DNA from: Flavobacterium psychrophilum
GTDB taxonomy: Bacteria > Bacteroidota > Bacteroidia > Flavobacteriales > Flavobacteriaceae
Assembly: GCA_020720185.1 (NCBI GenBank)
Contig: DYPB01000073.1
Span: 1 to 10,535 of the forward strand
DNA length: 10,535 bases
Reading direction: 5' to 3'
Numbering within the stretch: position 1 is the stretch's first letter; each line of letters opens with the position of its first letter. A program made the translations under genes and the position numbers. Below are positions 1 through 9,433 of the stretch, in pieces. Under the pieces are notes generated by a model. That model was given only the letters and a program-made list of their open reading frames with translations, searched no databases and had not been told where the DNA came from.

Positions 1-98
1 TTTTTGAAGTAGTTTGAGTTTGGAATAGATTTCTAATGCGTAATTTGGGTTTAAAAATTTAAAGCTAAAATAAATGTATCAAAATATGCATTTCAAAA

Positions 99-3000
99 TC
101 ATCTTTTCATGGCAAAATGTCCTTTATGTGTTCGTCCGTCTTGTCGGGTTACTACAAACCAATAATCGTCCGATGGCAGTTGGGTGTTGTTATAATTTCC
201 GTCCCATCCTATATTATAAGAAGGAAAGGAACTTACTAATTTTCCATATCTGTCATAAATAAAAATTTGTAGATTTTTTTCGTATTTAGAATTTGGAATG
301 TTCCAATAATCATTTACACCATCGTTGTTTGGTGTAAAAAATTTAGGATAATACAACAACCATATTGTTTCGGTATCAGAACCACATTTGTTGATATCAT
401 TAACATAAACGGTATAAACACCAGGAGTTAAATTCCCAAAAGAATTAGAACTTTGATAATTGAAACCATCAATAGAATATTCATAATTGCCTGTTGTACT
501 TGTTGATATGGCTATTGAATTGTTGTTATCAGTCCAATCTATGGTATCAATATGGTTTATTTTTGGTACTTCTGATATTGTGATTTTTATATTTTTTGGA
601 ACACTTGAACAAGCCACTGTGCCAAACCAATTTGTGGCAGTTACGGTCAGATTTGTAGTTCCTACTTGGTTTACAGTAATTGATGGTGTAGTTGCTCCTG
701 TACTCCAATTATAAGTTGTTGTTGTTGCGTTTCCTATTGAGGCATCAAGTGTAACTTTTCCCGTGGCACACTCCAAATAACTTGGGTTTAAATTAACTCT
801 TGGTGTTTCACCAGCGATTAATCTAAAACTGGTTATTTCGTAACAATTTGGTAGCTGATTAAATACTACTCGGGCATATACCGTATTATTAAATACTGGA
901 GGATCATAATTTGTTGGATTTGGAATGCTATTTGTATTTGTTTGTGCTTTTGTCAAACTATCAAAATAGGTTATTGTATATTTTGTTGGGTCTAAAGTTC
1001 CTAATATTAAAGTTGTTTGTGGTGTTAAATCAAATCTTTCGTTGCCCAAAATAGTTGTTACACATTTTACCATATCTGGATGAGCATTTATTGTAACTAA
1101 TGGCGAAAGGGTTGCAATATCAAAATCTCTGTTTTTTGTATTTGAACAAGCGTCTTTTACCTGAAATTTATATGTTCCAACGGGTAAACCTGAAAAAATA
1201 TTAGAAGTTCCATTATTTAAAATTACATTATATGCAGCATCAATAATTGAATATTCTAATGGTGGTGCTCCAGTTGCCGTAACTACTACATCTGCTATTC
1301 CGCTTGGTGTACAGGCTGCTCTATTAATATCTACTAATTCTAAAACATCGTTAAAATAAAATGTAGGGGATAAAGTTTCTAAACAATTTTTATTCGTGGT
1401 TGTTACTGTTCCTGAATTTAGTTCGGCTCCATTATAATAGGTTAAAAAGTTACGCACAATTCTAAATGTGCCAGCATATGGATAATTAATATTTGCTGTT
1501 GTACTATTTGAAAGTTGTAATGAATTTGTGGTGTTTGGTGTTGTTCCATCGGTATATATTGCATTTGTTATAGGATTACCCCAAACTCCTGGTGTTATCT
1601 CTTTTTGCAACCAAAATGATTCTAAAGCGGCATTGGAAACAAAATTTATTGGAATATTATAATTACCGCAGCCTTTTACGAATGAAAAAGATCTGCTTGT
1701 TTCAACATATGCAGCAATAGGATAATTTGTAAGGATGTTTACAAATCCACATTCATCAACAACTTCAATAGTATAATTTCCTGCAGGCAAATCATTCATT
1801 AACATAGAAGATTTTGAAGTCAAAATATTTGCAACCGCATTGTATGGTAATGCAAAGGCAAATCCTGCCGGAGCAGCTGTAATTTTTACCGATGTTAGTT
1901 TTCCATTATTACTATATACTGCTATTGATGTTTTTCCTGAATCGCAACCTGGTCTTACCTCAACTGCTACTCCTAAATCCAGATAAATTGGAACTACAAC
2001 TGGCAAAATTGTAGTTACTCCACAATCGTCTGTTACTTCAATAGTATAATTGCCTAACGGTACATTATTTAGAGTTAATATGCCCAAAGAATTAATATTT
2101 GCTGAAACATTGTGAGGTAATGCGTTTACATAAGTTGCTGGGGCTGTTTGTATTATTGCTACTACTATCTTTCTTGTTGCTGCACCTGCCGTCATAATAA
2201 TTTTTCCACTATTTGATAAACAACCATTATTAGTTGTCGTTACTGATGGTGGAATTGCAATATTTGTTAATACAAACGAAATGGTTTTTGTGCTTCCGCA
2301 AGCATCTGTAACCTGAACGGTGTAATTACCTAATGGCATTGAGGTTGCAATATCTCCAAAATAAATTGGGTTACTCGTACTATAATTTGGGTAGCTTGCA
2401 TTAGCTGTATTTGGATTAAATGTTGCTGGTGCTGTGGTAAAATTTAATGAATATGAAGGGGTAAAACCTGCTACATTTATCTGAAAATATTTGTTTCCAC
2501 AATTACCGGTAACCTCCGTTTCTGATATTGATAAGTTATCAACAACCGTAAAATTTTTAATAGGATGAACCGTTCCGCAGTTATCAGTTATTTGAATATC
2601 ATAGGAGTAAGTAGCATTAGGATAAAAAGGGATACTTTGCGTGACTAATTGACTGGTTGCACCGCCTGATGCTAGGGTAGTATTGATAATAATGGGTGCT
2701 CCTACGGGTGGATTTATAGTATATTGAATGGTTAGCGGATAGTTTAGAACTGTTCCTGTACTTGGGGTTACTAAATTTTTTATATTTATGGTATTACAAT
2801 CTGCTGGAACGCTGTCTGAAAATGTTGGACTAGCAATATTTAAACCAGGAGCATTAATAATTATAGTTTTGTTTTGAGATAATGAGTTACCACAATCATC
2901 AATAACACTAAAGGTATAAGTACCTGGAAGTAAATTATTAAAAACATTTGATGCCTGATATGGAAAAGTCATCGGTCCGCTCAAAATTCCATACATAGCC

Positions 3001-3425
3001 CCCGTTCCTGTAATTATATTCACAGTTACATTGCTGGTTGTGGCAACGCAACCATTATTCAAATCATCTAAACTGTAAGTAAGACTTACAAACGATGTCG
3101 TAATTGTTACATCAACCTGCTGTGGTGCTGATATTGTTCCTCCAACATTTTCTGTTGCAATAATTCTATAAGTTGCAGGAGCAAGACTGCTTAAAGTATT
3201 TGTAGTTTGATTACTATATGGCGTTGAGGTATTTGGTAATTTATATACCAAATAATTCATAGTACTTCCTGCCACAGTTCCCGTTGGGTTAAAAGTCAGA
3301 CTACCGTTGCTTACACAGGTTCCGTTAGTTATAACTACTTCGGCAGTTGTAAATGTGAACGCTGATATTGAATTAGATACAATTCCAAAGATAAAAATTA
3401 ATATCACGAGTAACCTATTTTTCAT
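99..3425 (-). CDS. Large secreted protein with SprB-like repeats and a type IX secretion (type B) C-terminal sorting domain
   Basis: The 1108-residue product starts with a Sec signal peptide: basic MKNR, a hydrophobic stretch to about residue 18, and likely cleavage after the Ala of NSISA at residue 22. The body carries repeated modules of roughly 90-105 residues, each ending in a motif like G-x-Y-x-x-x-V-x-D-x-C-G. Clear copies lie near residues 168, 275, 370, 461, 553 and 753, with a variant near 1005; this resembles the SprB repeat of flavobacterial adhesins. Residues 1026-1108 match the gliding-motility-associated C-terminal domain: FFTPNNDGVND, then IYDRYGK, GWDG, LPSDDYW, and a terminal HKGHFAMKR. 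In this family that domain directs export by the type IX system, so the protein should be displayed on or released from the cell. The frame is intact and the ATG is directly followed by the signal peptide. It probably has its own promoter in the 102-bp gap after scpA. The ligand or surface role cannot be told from sequence. Confidence 0.93.
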   Translation of the reverse strand: MKNRLLVILIFIFGIVSNSISAFTFTTAEVVITNGTCVSNGSLTFNPTGTVAGSTMNYLVYKLPNTSTPYSNQTTNTLSSLAPATYRIIATENVGGTISAPQQVDVTITTSFVSLTYSLDDLNNGCVATTSNVTVNIITGTGAMYGILSGPMTFPYQASNVFNNLLPGTYTFSVIDDCGNSLSQNKTIIINAPGLNIASPTFSDSVPADCNTINIKNLVTPSTGTVLNYPLTIQYTINPPVGAPIIINTTLASGGATSQLVTQSIPFYPNATYSYDIQITDNCGTVHPIKNFTVVDNLSISETEVTGNCGNKYFQINVAGFTPSYSLNFTTAPATFNPNTANASYPNYSTSNPIYFGDIATSMPLGNYTVQVTDACGSTKTISFVLTNIAIPPSVTTTNNGCLSNSGKIIMTAGAATRKIVVAIIQTAPATYVNALPHNVSANINSLGILTLNNVPLGNYTIEVTDDCGVTTILPVVVPIYLDLGVAVEVRPGCDSGKTSIAVYSNNGKLTSVKITAAPAGFAFALPYNAVANILTSKSSMLMNDLPAGNYTIEVVDECGFVNILTNYPIAAYVETSRSFSFVKGCGNYNIPINFVSNAALESFWLQKEITPGVWGNPITNAIYTDGTTPNTTNSLQLSNSTTANINYPYAGTFRIVRNFLTYYNGAELNSGTVTTTNKNCLETLSPTFYFNDVLELVDINRAACTPSGIADVVVTATGAPPLEYSIIDAAYNVILNNGTSNIFSGLPVGTYKFQVKDACSNTKNRDFDIATLSPLVTINAHPDMVKCVTTILGNERFDLTPQTTLILGTLDPTKYTITYFDSLTKAQTNTNSIPNPTNYDPPVFNNTVYARVVFNQLPNCYEITSFRLIAGETPRVNLNPSYLECATGKVTLDASIGNATTTTYNWSTGATTPSITVNQVGTTNLTVTATNWFGTVACSSVPKNIKITISEVPKINHIDTIDWTDNNNSIAISTSTTGNYEYSIDGFNYQSSNSFGNLTPGVYTVYVNDINKCGSDTETIWLLYYPKFFTPNNDGVNDYWNIPNSKYEKNLQIFIYDRYGKLVSSFPSYNIGWDGNYNNTQLPSDDYWFVVTRQDGRTHKGHFAMKR

Positions 3426-3462
3426 TGCATTTTAATTTATTAGTTATCAAATTATTGTGCAA

Positions 3463-3470
3463 CAAAAATA
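3463..3470 (-). promoter_or_regulatory. Candidate Bacteroidota -7 box upstream of the type IX secreted protein
   Basis: On the minus strand this reads TATTTTTG, an exact match to the Bacteroidota -7 consensus TAnnTTTG. It lies 37 bp before the ATG at 3425, which would leave a leader of about 30 nt. I see no good TTG -33 element at the usual 17-20 bp spacing, and the gap is so AT-rich that chance matches are easy. If real, it separates this gene from the scpA operon. Confidence 0.4.
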
Positions 3471-3527
3471 AGTTTTTTTGTGTTATAAAAATATTTTTTT
3501 ATTCAAAAAACAAAATTATAATTTCAA

Positions 3528-5654
3528 TTATTTTTTTATCAAAACCTCTAAAATTTTTATTGCTGCCTCGCTAATTTTTGTACCTGGTCCAAAAACCGCA
3601 ACCGCACCAGTATCAAACAAAAATTGATAATCTTGTGTTGGAATTACACCGCCAACAATAACCATTATATCTTCTCTATCATATTTTTTTAATTCAGCAA
3701 TTACTTGTGGAACAAGCACTTTATGCCCTGCAGCTAATGATGATACTCCTAGAATATGCACATCGTTCTCAACGGCTTGTTTGGCAGCTTCGGCTGGGGT
3801 TTGAAATAAGGGACCTATATCAACATCAAAACCAACATCGGCATAGCCAGTGGCGACTACTTTTGCTCCTCTATCATGTCCATCTTGACCCATTTTTGCT
3901 ATCATAATCCTTGGGCGACGACCTTCTATCTTGGCAAAATCGTTGGCTAATTTTTGGGCTTTTTCGAAACTTGCATCGTTTTTAATTTCTTTACTATACA
4001 CACCGCTAAATGTTTTTATTTGTGCTTTATATCTTCCAAAAACTCTTTCCAAAGCATCGGAAATTTCGCCAAGTGTGGCTCGATTTCTGGCTGCTTCGAT
4101 AGCAATTTCTAATAAATTACCTTCTCTGTTTTTGGCATACAAAGATAATTTTTCTAACGATAATTTAACTAAATCATTATTTCTATTGGTTTTTATTTTT
4201 TCTAATTGATTCATTTGCTGTTGTCTAACTTTTTGATTATCAACATCTAATATTTGCAAAGGGTCTTCTTTTTCTAATCTATATTTATTGACTCCAACAA
4301 TAATATCTTGTCCTGAATCAATCCTTGCTTGTTTTCGTGCAGCGGCTTCTTCAATTCTTAATTTAGGTATTCCAGCTTCGATGGCTTTGGTCATTCCGCC
4401 TAATTCCTCTATTTCTTCAATCAATTTCCATGCATTTTGAACCAATTCATTCGTTAAAGTTTCTACATAATAACTTCCTGCCCACGGATCGACAGTTTTT
4501 GAGATTTTAGTTTCTTCTTGTAAAAATATTTGGGTGTTTCGGGCAATTCGTGCCGAAAAATCTGTGGGCAATGCAATGGCTTCGTCCAAGGCGTTGGTGT
4601 GTAAGGATTGTGTACCTCCAAGTGCAGCTGCCATAGCTTCAATAGTTGTTCGGGCAACATTATTAAATGGATCTTGTTCAGTCAAACTCCAACCTGATGT
4701 TTGGCAATGCGTTCTTAACGCTAATGATTTATCATCTTTTGGATTAAATTGTTTGACTAATTTTGCCCAAATCATTCTTCCAGCACGCAGTTTGGCTATT
4801 TCCATAAAATGATTCATCCCGATGCCCCAAAAAAAGGACAATCTGGGTGCAAATTCATCAATTTTCATTCCTTTTGATAAACCTGTTCGGATATATTCTA
4901 AGCCATCTGACAAAGTATATGCCAGTTCAATATCTGCCGTGCCTCCTGCTTCTTGAATGTGATAACCCGAGATTGAAATTGAGTTAAATTTTGGCATATT
5001 TTTGCTTGAATATTCAAAAATATCAGCAATAATTTTCATTGAAGGGGTAGGAGGGTAGATGTATGTATTTCGCACCATAAACTCTTTCAAAATATCATTT
5101 TGTATCGTTCCCGAAAGTTGATTTGGCGACACACCTTGCTCTTCGGCAGCCACGATATAAAATGCCATTATAGGCAAAACCGCTCCGTTCATAGTCATTG
5201 AAACCGACATTTCGTTAAGTGGAATTTGGTCAAACAAAACTTTCATATCCTCAACAGTATCGATAGCTACACCAGCTTTTCCTACATCGCCTTCCACCCG
5301 TTCGTGATCAGAATCATAACCACGATGGGTTGCTAAATCGAAAGCTACCGAAAGTCCTTTTTGCCCTGCGGCAAGGTTTCGGCGATAAAAATTATTGCTA
5401 TCTTCTGCCGTAGAAAATCCAGCGTATTGTCGGATTGTCCAAGGTTTCCGTACAAACATCGTGCTGTATGGTCCTCGTAAAAAAGGTACAAAACCTGCTG
5501 CAAAATCAAGATGTTCTAAATTTTCAAGGTCTTGTTTGGAATATTGATTTTTTATGGAAATGTCTTCAGCCGTGAGGAAAAGCCCCCCAGCCCCCGAAGG
5601 GGGAGTTGAGTTGTTATTATTTAATTTTATATTTTGTAGGTTTTTTCGGGTCAT
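3528..5654 (-). CDS. scpA: Methylmalonyl-CoA mutase large (catalytic) subunit
   Basis: This is the 708-residue adenosylcobalamin-dependent subunit (also called MutB), which interconverts (R)-methylmalonyl-CoA and succinyl-CoA in the cytoplasm. The N-terminal TIM-barrel half has the family motifs [31 protein letters not shown] (Tyr77 corresponds to active-site Tyr89 of the Propionibacterium enzyme), [13 protein letters not shown] (Arg195) and [10 protein letters not shown] (Tyr231-His232, matching Tyr243-His244). The C-terminal B12-binding domain, about residues 575-705, has the base-off ligand motif [10 protein letters not shown], with Lys587, Asp591 and lower axial ligand His593. All key residues are present, so it should be active with the small subunit encoded at 6855-8216. 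The start is 8 bp after the lactonase stop, which points to co-transcription. An oddity is residues 17-26, a Pro/Gly-rich stretch encoded by a GC-rich palindromic repeat just before the conserved N-terminal [12 protein letters not shown] segment. Confidence 0.98.
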   Translation of the reverse strand: MTRKNLQNIKLNNNNSTPPSGAGGLFLTAEDISIKNQYSKQDLENLEHLDFAAGFVPFLRGPYSTMFVRKPWTIRQYAGFSTAEDSNNFYRRNLAAGQKGLSVAFDLATHRGYDSDHERVEGDVGKAGVAIDTVEDMKVLFDQIPLNEMSVSMTMNGAVLPIMAFYIVAAEEQGVSPNQLSGTIQNDILKEFMVRNTYIYPPTPSMKIIADIFEYSSKNMPKFNSISISGYHIQEAGGTADIELAYTLSDGLEYIRTGLSKGMKIDEFAPRLSFFWGIGMNHFMEIAKLRAGRMIWAKLVKQFNPKDDKSLALRTHCQTSGWSLTEQDPFNNVARTTIEAMAAALGGTQSLHTNALDEAIALPTDFSARIARNTQIFLQEETKISKTVDPWAGSYYVETLTNELVQNAWKLIEEIEELGGMTKAIEAGIPKLRIEEAAARKQARIDSGQDIIVGVNKYRLEKEDPLQILDVDNQKVRQQQMNQLEKIKTNRNNDLVKLSLEKLSLYAKNREGNLLEIAIEAARNRATLGEISDALERVFGRYKAQIKTFSGVYSKEIKNDASFEKAQKLANDFAKIEGRRPRIMIAKMGQDGHDRGAKVVATGYADVGFDVDIGPLFQTPAEAAKQAVENDVHILGVSSLAAGHKVLVPQVIAELKKYDREDIMVIVGGVIPTQDYQFLFDTGAVAVFGPGTKISEAAIKILEVLIKK
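5577..5606 (-). repeat. GC-rich palindromic dispersed-repeat-like element inside the scpA reading frame
   Basis: On the minus strand, CCCCC and GGGGG arms (5603-5599 and 5595-5591) flank a TTC loop and are followed by a CTGGGGGGC tail and a T run. The arm-TTC/TTT-arm-YTGGGG architecture is shared with the element at the right edge of the window (10502-10535). The G/C runs are strikingly unlike the AT-rich gene around them. The element is translated in frame as [10 protein letters not shown] (residues 17-26 of ScpA). That it belongs to a genome-wide family is an inference from this resemblance and from general knowledge that flavobacterial genomes carry such repeats. Confidence 0.6.
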
Positions 5655-5662
5655 TTTAATTA

Positions 5663-6766
5663 TTATTCAATAAAAACTAAACAAACTGGAGCACATAATT
5701 CTAATTTCCTGCCACTATCTGTAAGGTTTCCTGTGGTTTTATCAATTTTAAAAACTGTAATATTATTGGTGTTTTGATGAGCTATTAAAACAAAATTTCC
5801 TGTTGGATCGATGGCAAAGTTTCTTGGTCCTTTACCTGTAGTACTGGTTGTATGTTTAAAAACTAAAAGTCCGTTTTTTTGAATTTCAAAACAAGAAATA
5901 TCATTGAAAGTTCCTCGGTTTGTGGCATATAAAAATTTTCCGTCTGGGGTAATGTGAAGGTCTGCCGCTGCATTTTCTCCTTCAAAATTTGGTTTTACAA
6001 TCGTTTTTTCTTGAATTTTTTTGAATATGCCGTCGTTATAATTAAATATGGTTAAAGTTCCGTCTAATTCTTGTAATAAATAGCAATATTTTCCGTCTTT
6101 ACTAAAAGTTGAATGCCTTGGTCCGCTGCCATCTTTTAACTGAATACTGTCTTTTATTGTCAAAATATCTTTGTCGGAATTTGGATTATATTTATAGACA
6201 TACATTTTATCGGTTCCTAAATCATTGGCAATCACAAATTTTTTATCAGGTGTAAATTGAACCATGTGAACATGCGGTTTTTCTTGTCTCTTGGGGTTAA
6301 TTCCCTTGCCAAAATGTTGAACAATTTGTTTGACATTTGATAAACTTCCATCTTCATTTTTTTTGAAAACTACAATATTTCCACTTGTATAATTGGCAGT
6401 AATTACAGTTTGATTATCATTTATAATATAGCAAGGATTGGTTCCATAAGCTTTTTTTATCTCAATCAAATTTAATGAATTTGAATTCTTATATTCATAG
6501 ACAGAAATTGTACTCTCTGCTCCGTTTTCATTAACCGAATAGATGTATTTTCTATCGTCAGAAACGGTTAAAAAACTTGGATTTATTGCTTTTTCTGAAA
6601 CACTAATTTTTTTAAAGTCTCCAGAATCTGAATTAAAATTATACAAATAAATGCCCGTGCTGTTGCAGGAATTGGTATAGGTTCCTATCAATAAATTAGA
6701 AATCCTTTCTTGCGAAAAAGAAATCAATACACTGAAAATTAATATTATAGAAGCATTTTTTTTCAT
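5663..6766 (-). CDS. Exported lactonase-family seven-bladed beta-propeller protein
   Basis: The 367-residue product matches the lactonase / 6-phosphogluconolactonase (YbhE-like) beta-propeller family. Seven blade-like units can be followed: [114 protein letters not shown] and [21 protein letters not shown] chose the ATG at 6766 because it begins a signal peptide ([19 protein letters not shown], cleavage near residue 18). The frame stays open a further 23 codons to a TTG at 6835, but that would bury the signal peptide. Cytoplasmic Pgl enzymes hydrolyse 6-phosphogluconolactone. This one is predicted to be periplasmic, so that substrate is doubtful and the function is open. It sits between the two mutase subunit genes, 88 bp after mutA and 8 bp before scpA. 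Confidence 0.92.
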   Translation of the reverse strand: MKKNASIILIFSVLISFSQERISNLLIGTYTNSCNSTGIYLYNFNSDSGDFKKISVSEKAINPSFLTVSDDRKYIYSVNENGAESTISVYEYKNSNSLNLIEIKKAYGTNPCYIINDNQTVITANYTSGNIVVFKKNEDGSLSNVKQIVQHFGKGINPKRQEKPHVHMVQFTPDKKFVIANDLGTDKMYVYKYNPNSDKDILTIKDSIQLKDGSGPRHSTFSKDGKYCYLLQELDGTLTIFNYNDGIFKKIQEKTIVKPNFEGENAAADLHITPDGKFLYATNRGTFNDISCFEIQKNGLLVFKHTTSTTGKGPRNFAIDPTGNFVLIAHQNTNNITVFKIDKTTGNLTDSGRKLELCAPVCLVFIE

Positions 6767-6854
6767 ACTATATTTGGTTTTATATTTTTTGATGCTAATT
6801 TTTTCTTTCAAGAAATGTGGTTTATCAATTTGCAACTATTTGATTATTAATTTT

Positions 6855-8216
6855 TTATTCCATTTTTAACCTTTCCATTTCTAATTTTTCCGCCAATCTC
6901 CGCTCAATTATTGGTGTAATTAGGGTTTTTCTTGGGTTTTGTTTTGTAAACGGAAACAATTCTAAATCATCTTTCATCGTGTCATTTTTATTGGGATATT
7001 TATTGGTTCCTAACAAAATTTCTTCACCCGAATCAAATAAATCTTGTTCTTTGTTAGCACTTTCGTTTATTTTCCGTTGTATCGTTCCGTCTTTTAACTG
7101 TTTTAAAAATCCCCCATTATTTTCAATGTCTTTAAATAATGATAATGCTTTTTCTGCCATTTGATGGGTTAAACTTTCGATATAATAACTGCCATCTGTT
7201 GGGTTATTGACTTTATCAAAATAACTTTCGTGTTTTAAGATCAATAATTGATTTCGAGCAATTCTATCGGCAAACTCGTTGGATTTGTGATAAATAGCGT
7301 CGTAAGCTAGGTTTGAAATGGCATCGACACCACCTAAAATAGCACTCATACATTCGGTCGTTGTCCGAAGCATATTGGTATTGTAGTCATAAATTGTTTT
7401 GTTTCTTTTGCTTGGTGATGCTAAAATATGGCACTCAAATTTATGATGATATTCGGTTGCTATAGCATTAAAAACCAATCGAAAAGCACGCAATTTTGCA
7501 ATTTCAAAAAAGTAATTTGTTCCTATTGAAATTTGAAAAACAATAGATTGGTTTATCGTTAATTTATTAAAATATTCATTACAATGAGCTAATGAATAGG
7601 CAATTTGTTGCACCATATTTGCCCCAGCATTTTGATACAAACCAGCATCAATACTAATTAGCCCTTTGCCTGATAATTCCTTGTTAGAAAAAACATTTAA
7701 GTTTTCAAAATTATCTTTTTCGGTGGTTTTAAACCAATTACCATCTTTTGCAAGATTTCCAACTGGATCAAGATTGTAAAAAACTTTAATTTCTTTATCC
7801 TTTATATAATCATCTATTTTCTGAATAAAATCGGTTGATAAAAAGGATAAATTAAAATAAATCGAGAGGTTTTCTGAATTTATATTTGAGAGTAATTTAA
7901 TGATATCTGTTTCTTGATTCTCTATAGTAAATCTAATGCTTTCAGCTCCTTTGTTAATGCTATCATTGGCTTTTATGATAGATTTTTCGAGGTCGTAAAC
8001 AAATATATTTTGACAAATTTTGAAGTTTGAAACATTGCTATTTGTAGCCAAACATAATTTCGTTTCATCGCTATGATAAAATGGCTTTACGGGAATATCT
8101 TCTGGAGAATTCCAAATTAGGGTTTCGTTATAATCAGCTCCTTTCAGTTCAAATTGAATCTGTTGTTTCCATTGTTTACTGCTTATAGAATCAAAATCTG
8201 CAAAAAGTTTTTTCAT
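6855..8216 (-). CDS. mutA: Methylmalonyl-CoA mutase small (non-catalytic) subunit
   Basis: The 453-residue product is the structural partner of the large subunit in a heterodimeric mutase. The N-terminus (FADFDSISSKQWKQQIQFELKGADYNETLIW, then PVKPFYH) is typical of flavobacterial small subunits. Later segments parallel the large subunit's barrel: FEIAKLRAFRLVFNAI (near residue 240; compare [16 protein letters not shown]), LRTTTECMSAILGGVDAI, FADRIARNQLLILKHES and NPTDGSYYIESLT. There is no B12-binding domain and no D-x-H-x-x-G motif. The protein ends after a charged tail, RRLAEKLEMERLKME. The Propionibacterium small subunit is much longer (about 640 residues) with a degenerate B12 domain, but short forms are, to my knowledge, usual in flavobacteria, so I do not read this as truncation. 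It lies 32 bp downstream of the ABC ATPase gene. Its pairing with scpA is interrupted by the lactonase-like gene. Confidence 0.95.
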   Translation of the reverse strand: MKKLFADFDSISSKQWKQQIQFELKGADYNETLIWNSPEDIPVKPFYHSDETKLCLATNSNVSNFKICQNIFVYDLEKSIIKANDSINKGAESIRFTIENQETDIIKLLSNINSENLSIYFNLSFLSTDFIQKIDDYIKDKEIKVFYNLDPVGNLAKDGNWFKTTEKDNFENLNVFSNKELSGKGLISIDAGLYQNAGANMVQQIAYSLAHCNEYFNKLTINQSIVFQISIGTNYFFEIAKLRAFRLVFNAIATEYHHKFECHILASPSKRNKTIYDYNTNMLRTTTECMSAILGGVDAISNLAYDAIYHKSNEFADRIARNQLLILKHESYFDKVNNPTDGSYYIESLTHQMAEKALSLFKDIENNGGFLKQLKDGTIQRKINESANKEQDLFDSGEEILLGTNKYPNKNDTMKDDLELFPFTKQNPRKTLITPIIERRLAEKLEMERLKME

Positions 8217-8248
8217 TTCTATTCTACGGTTTTCTTTATCTAATGCTT

Positions 8249-9235
8249 CTAAATATTAGTATTTTGTTCAACTCTATTTTCGATAATGGCTTCATAAGTG
8301 GTTAAATGTACAATATTATTATCAGGTATTTTAAATTCACTCTCAAAAAATATAATCTGTCGTTCAAAAACGGCTTTTACTAAATAATTATGTCCTTTAA
8401 AATAGCATTGTTTAACAATTACTTTCAAATCTGACACATCTGTCTGAAATAATTCGTTGGCATACAATAAAACAGTTTTTTCCTTATCCTTATATGGCAT
8501 TAAAAGATGTATTTTTATTTCGTTTACTTCGCCAAATAACGAAGCAACATATTTATTGATTGGTTTTAAATAGACATCTTTTGCATTGTTATGTTGAACT
8601 ATTTGACCGTTTTTTAATACAATTGTTTCATCAGAAAATGATAATGCATCAATACTATCGTGGGTTGCTACAATACAAGTTACATCTCTGCTTTTTAGAT
8701 ATGCAAATAAATTTCGTCTTAAAGCTTCTTTTCTAAAACTATCAATATTAGAAAATGGTTCGTCAAGCAATAATATCTCTGGTTCATTGGCCAAAACTTT
8801 TGCTAATGCTACTCTTTGCATTTGTCCACCGCTTAAAAACTGTACTTTTGTGTTTATAAAATCAGACATTTCTACCATATCTAATAGTTCAAAAACTTTG
8901 TTTTTTTTATAAAATCTATCAGTATTGGATAAAAATTTTCCTACATTTTCACCTACTGTTTCATAAGTCATCAAATCATAATCTTGAGCTAAATATTTTA
9001 TGAACGACATTCCTGCAACGAGATTATATTTTGGACCTAGAATTTGAGTACTATTCCAAAAAATATTTCCTTCATTCAAATCATACAATCCGTAGATTAA
9101 TTTTAATAAAGTAGTTTTTCCGCAACCGCTTTCGCCAATTAATGAAAAATTTCTGCCTTTATGAACTCTAAAATCTATATTTTGAATAATTGGATTATGA
9201 TTATATGAAAACGATATATTTTGTACCTGAAGCAT
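8249..9235 (-). CDS. ABC transporter ATP-binding protein with C-terminal extension
   Basis: The 328-residue product has a complete nucleotide-binding domain: Walker A GESGCGKT (34-41), Q-loop Gln84 in YLAQDYD, signature LSGGQ (134-138), Walker B ILLLDE with catalytic Glu159, and switch His192 in VATHD. After about residue 240 comes an extension of roughly 90 residues (NEIKIHLLMPYKDKEK... to the end), in the position of the TOBE-like regulatory domains of importer ATPases such as PotA and FbpC. I cannot confirm the fold by eye. The ATG at 9235 is preferred because MLQVQNISFSYN is a normal domain start; a TTG six codons upstream (9253) is the alternative. No permease or binding protein lies in the window, so the substrate is unknown and the membrane partner must be elsewhere. 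It appears to be the first gene of the mutase operon, 32 bp before mutA. Confidence 0.93.
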   Translation of the reverse strand: MLQVQNISFSYNHNPIIQNIDFRVHKGRNFSLIGESGCGKTTLLKLIYGLYDLNEGNIFWNSTQILGPKYNLVAGMSFIKYLAQDYDLMTYETVGENVGKFLSNTDRFYKKNKVFELLDMVEMSDFINTKVQFLSGGQMQRVALAKVLANEPEILLLDEPFSNIDSFRKEALRRNLFAYLKSRDVTCIVATHDSIDALSFSDETIVLKNGQIVQHNNAKDVYLKPINKYVASLFGEVNEIKIHLLMPYKDKEKTVLLYANELFQTDVSDLKVIVKQCYFKGHNYLVKAVFERQIIFFESEFKIPDNNIVHLTTYEAIIENRVEQNTNI

Positions 9236-9250
9236 TTGGATAGTTTTTTG

Positions 9251-9258
9251 CAAAATTA
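9251..9258 (-). promoter_or_regulatory. Weak candidate -7 box for the ABC-mutase operon
   Basis: The minus strand reads TAATTTTG, matching TAnnTTTG. It lies only 15 bp before the preferred ATG at 9235, which would give a leader of about ten nucleotides, and no -33 TTG is at the right spacing. It also overlaps the alternative TTG start at 9253. The true operon promoter may be further upstream in the A-rich region. Confidence 0.2.
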
Positions 9259-9425
9259 ACTGTTTATTCTAAAAAAACGAAACTATTTGTATCAAAAAAA
9301 ACTGGGCAGATTCAAAACTGTATTGATTTTCAATAATGGCATCCAAAAAAAACAGTCCCAAAAATCATAACTGCAGAAAAACTAAAAAAAAATACAATTA
9401 ATATTTCATTATTAAAAAAAAGCAT

Positions 9426-9433
9426 TACATTTG
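9426..9433 (+). promoter_or_regulatory. Candidate -7 box for the gene at 9582
   Basis: TACATTTG matches the Bacteroidota -7 consensus TAnnTTTG exactly. A TTTC at 9404-9407, 18 bp upstream, is a one-mismatch candidate for the -33 TTTG element. Transcription from here would give an untranslated leader of about 140 nt before the TTG start, which is long but acceptable. Confidence 0.4.

Noticed and set aside
1..98. An open stretch at the left edge on the minus strand reading like NPNYALEIYSKLKLLQK
   Set aside because: An in-frame stop lies shortly upstream and no ATG, GTG or TTG start falls between it and the window edge. It could be chance, so it is not called as a gene.
487..714. Plus-strand open frames opposite the large genes (for example 487-714, 3931-4209, 4534-4812, 6979-7164)
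   Set aside because: They lie wholly antisense to well-supported genes and show no recognisable domain or initiation signal.
385..3050. Periodic similarity within the secreted protein gene as a possible CRISPR or tandem DNA repeat
   Set aside because: The periodicity is at protein level (diverged modules of about 90-105 residues ending in D-x-C-G) and the DNA copies are not near-identical, so it is domain repetition.
3462..3481. An AT-only inverted repeat (ACAAAAA/TTTTTGT) between scpA and the secreted protein gene
   Set aside because: The stem is too weak to call a terminator and it overlaps the candidate -7 box; such pairs are expected by chance in this A/T-rich gap.
6767..6835. A 23-residue N-terminal extension of the lactonase-like protein from a TTG at 6835
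   Set aside because: It would put a charged segment before an obvious signal peptide that starts at the ATG at 6766.
9236..9253. A six-residue upstream extension of the ABC ATPase from TTG at 9253
   Set aside because: The ATG at 9235 begins at the normal family start MLQVQNISFSY; the extension adds nothing recognisable.
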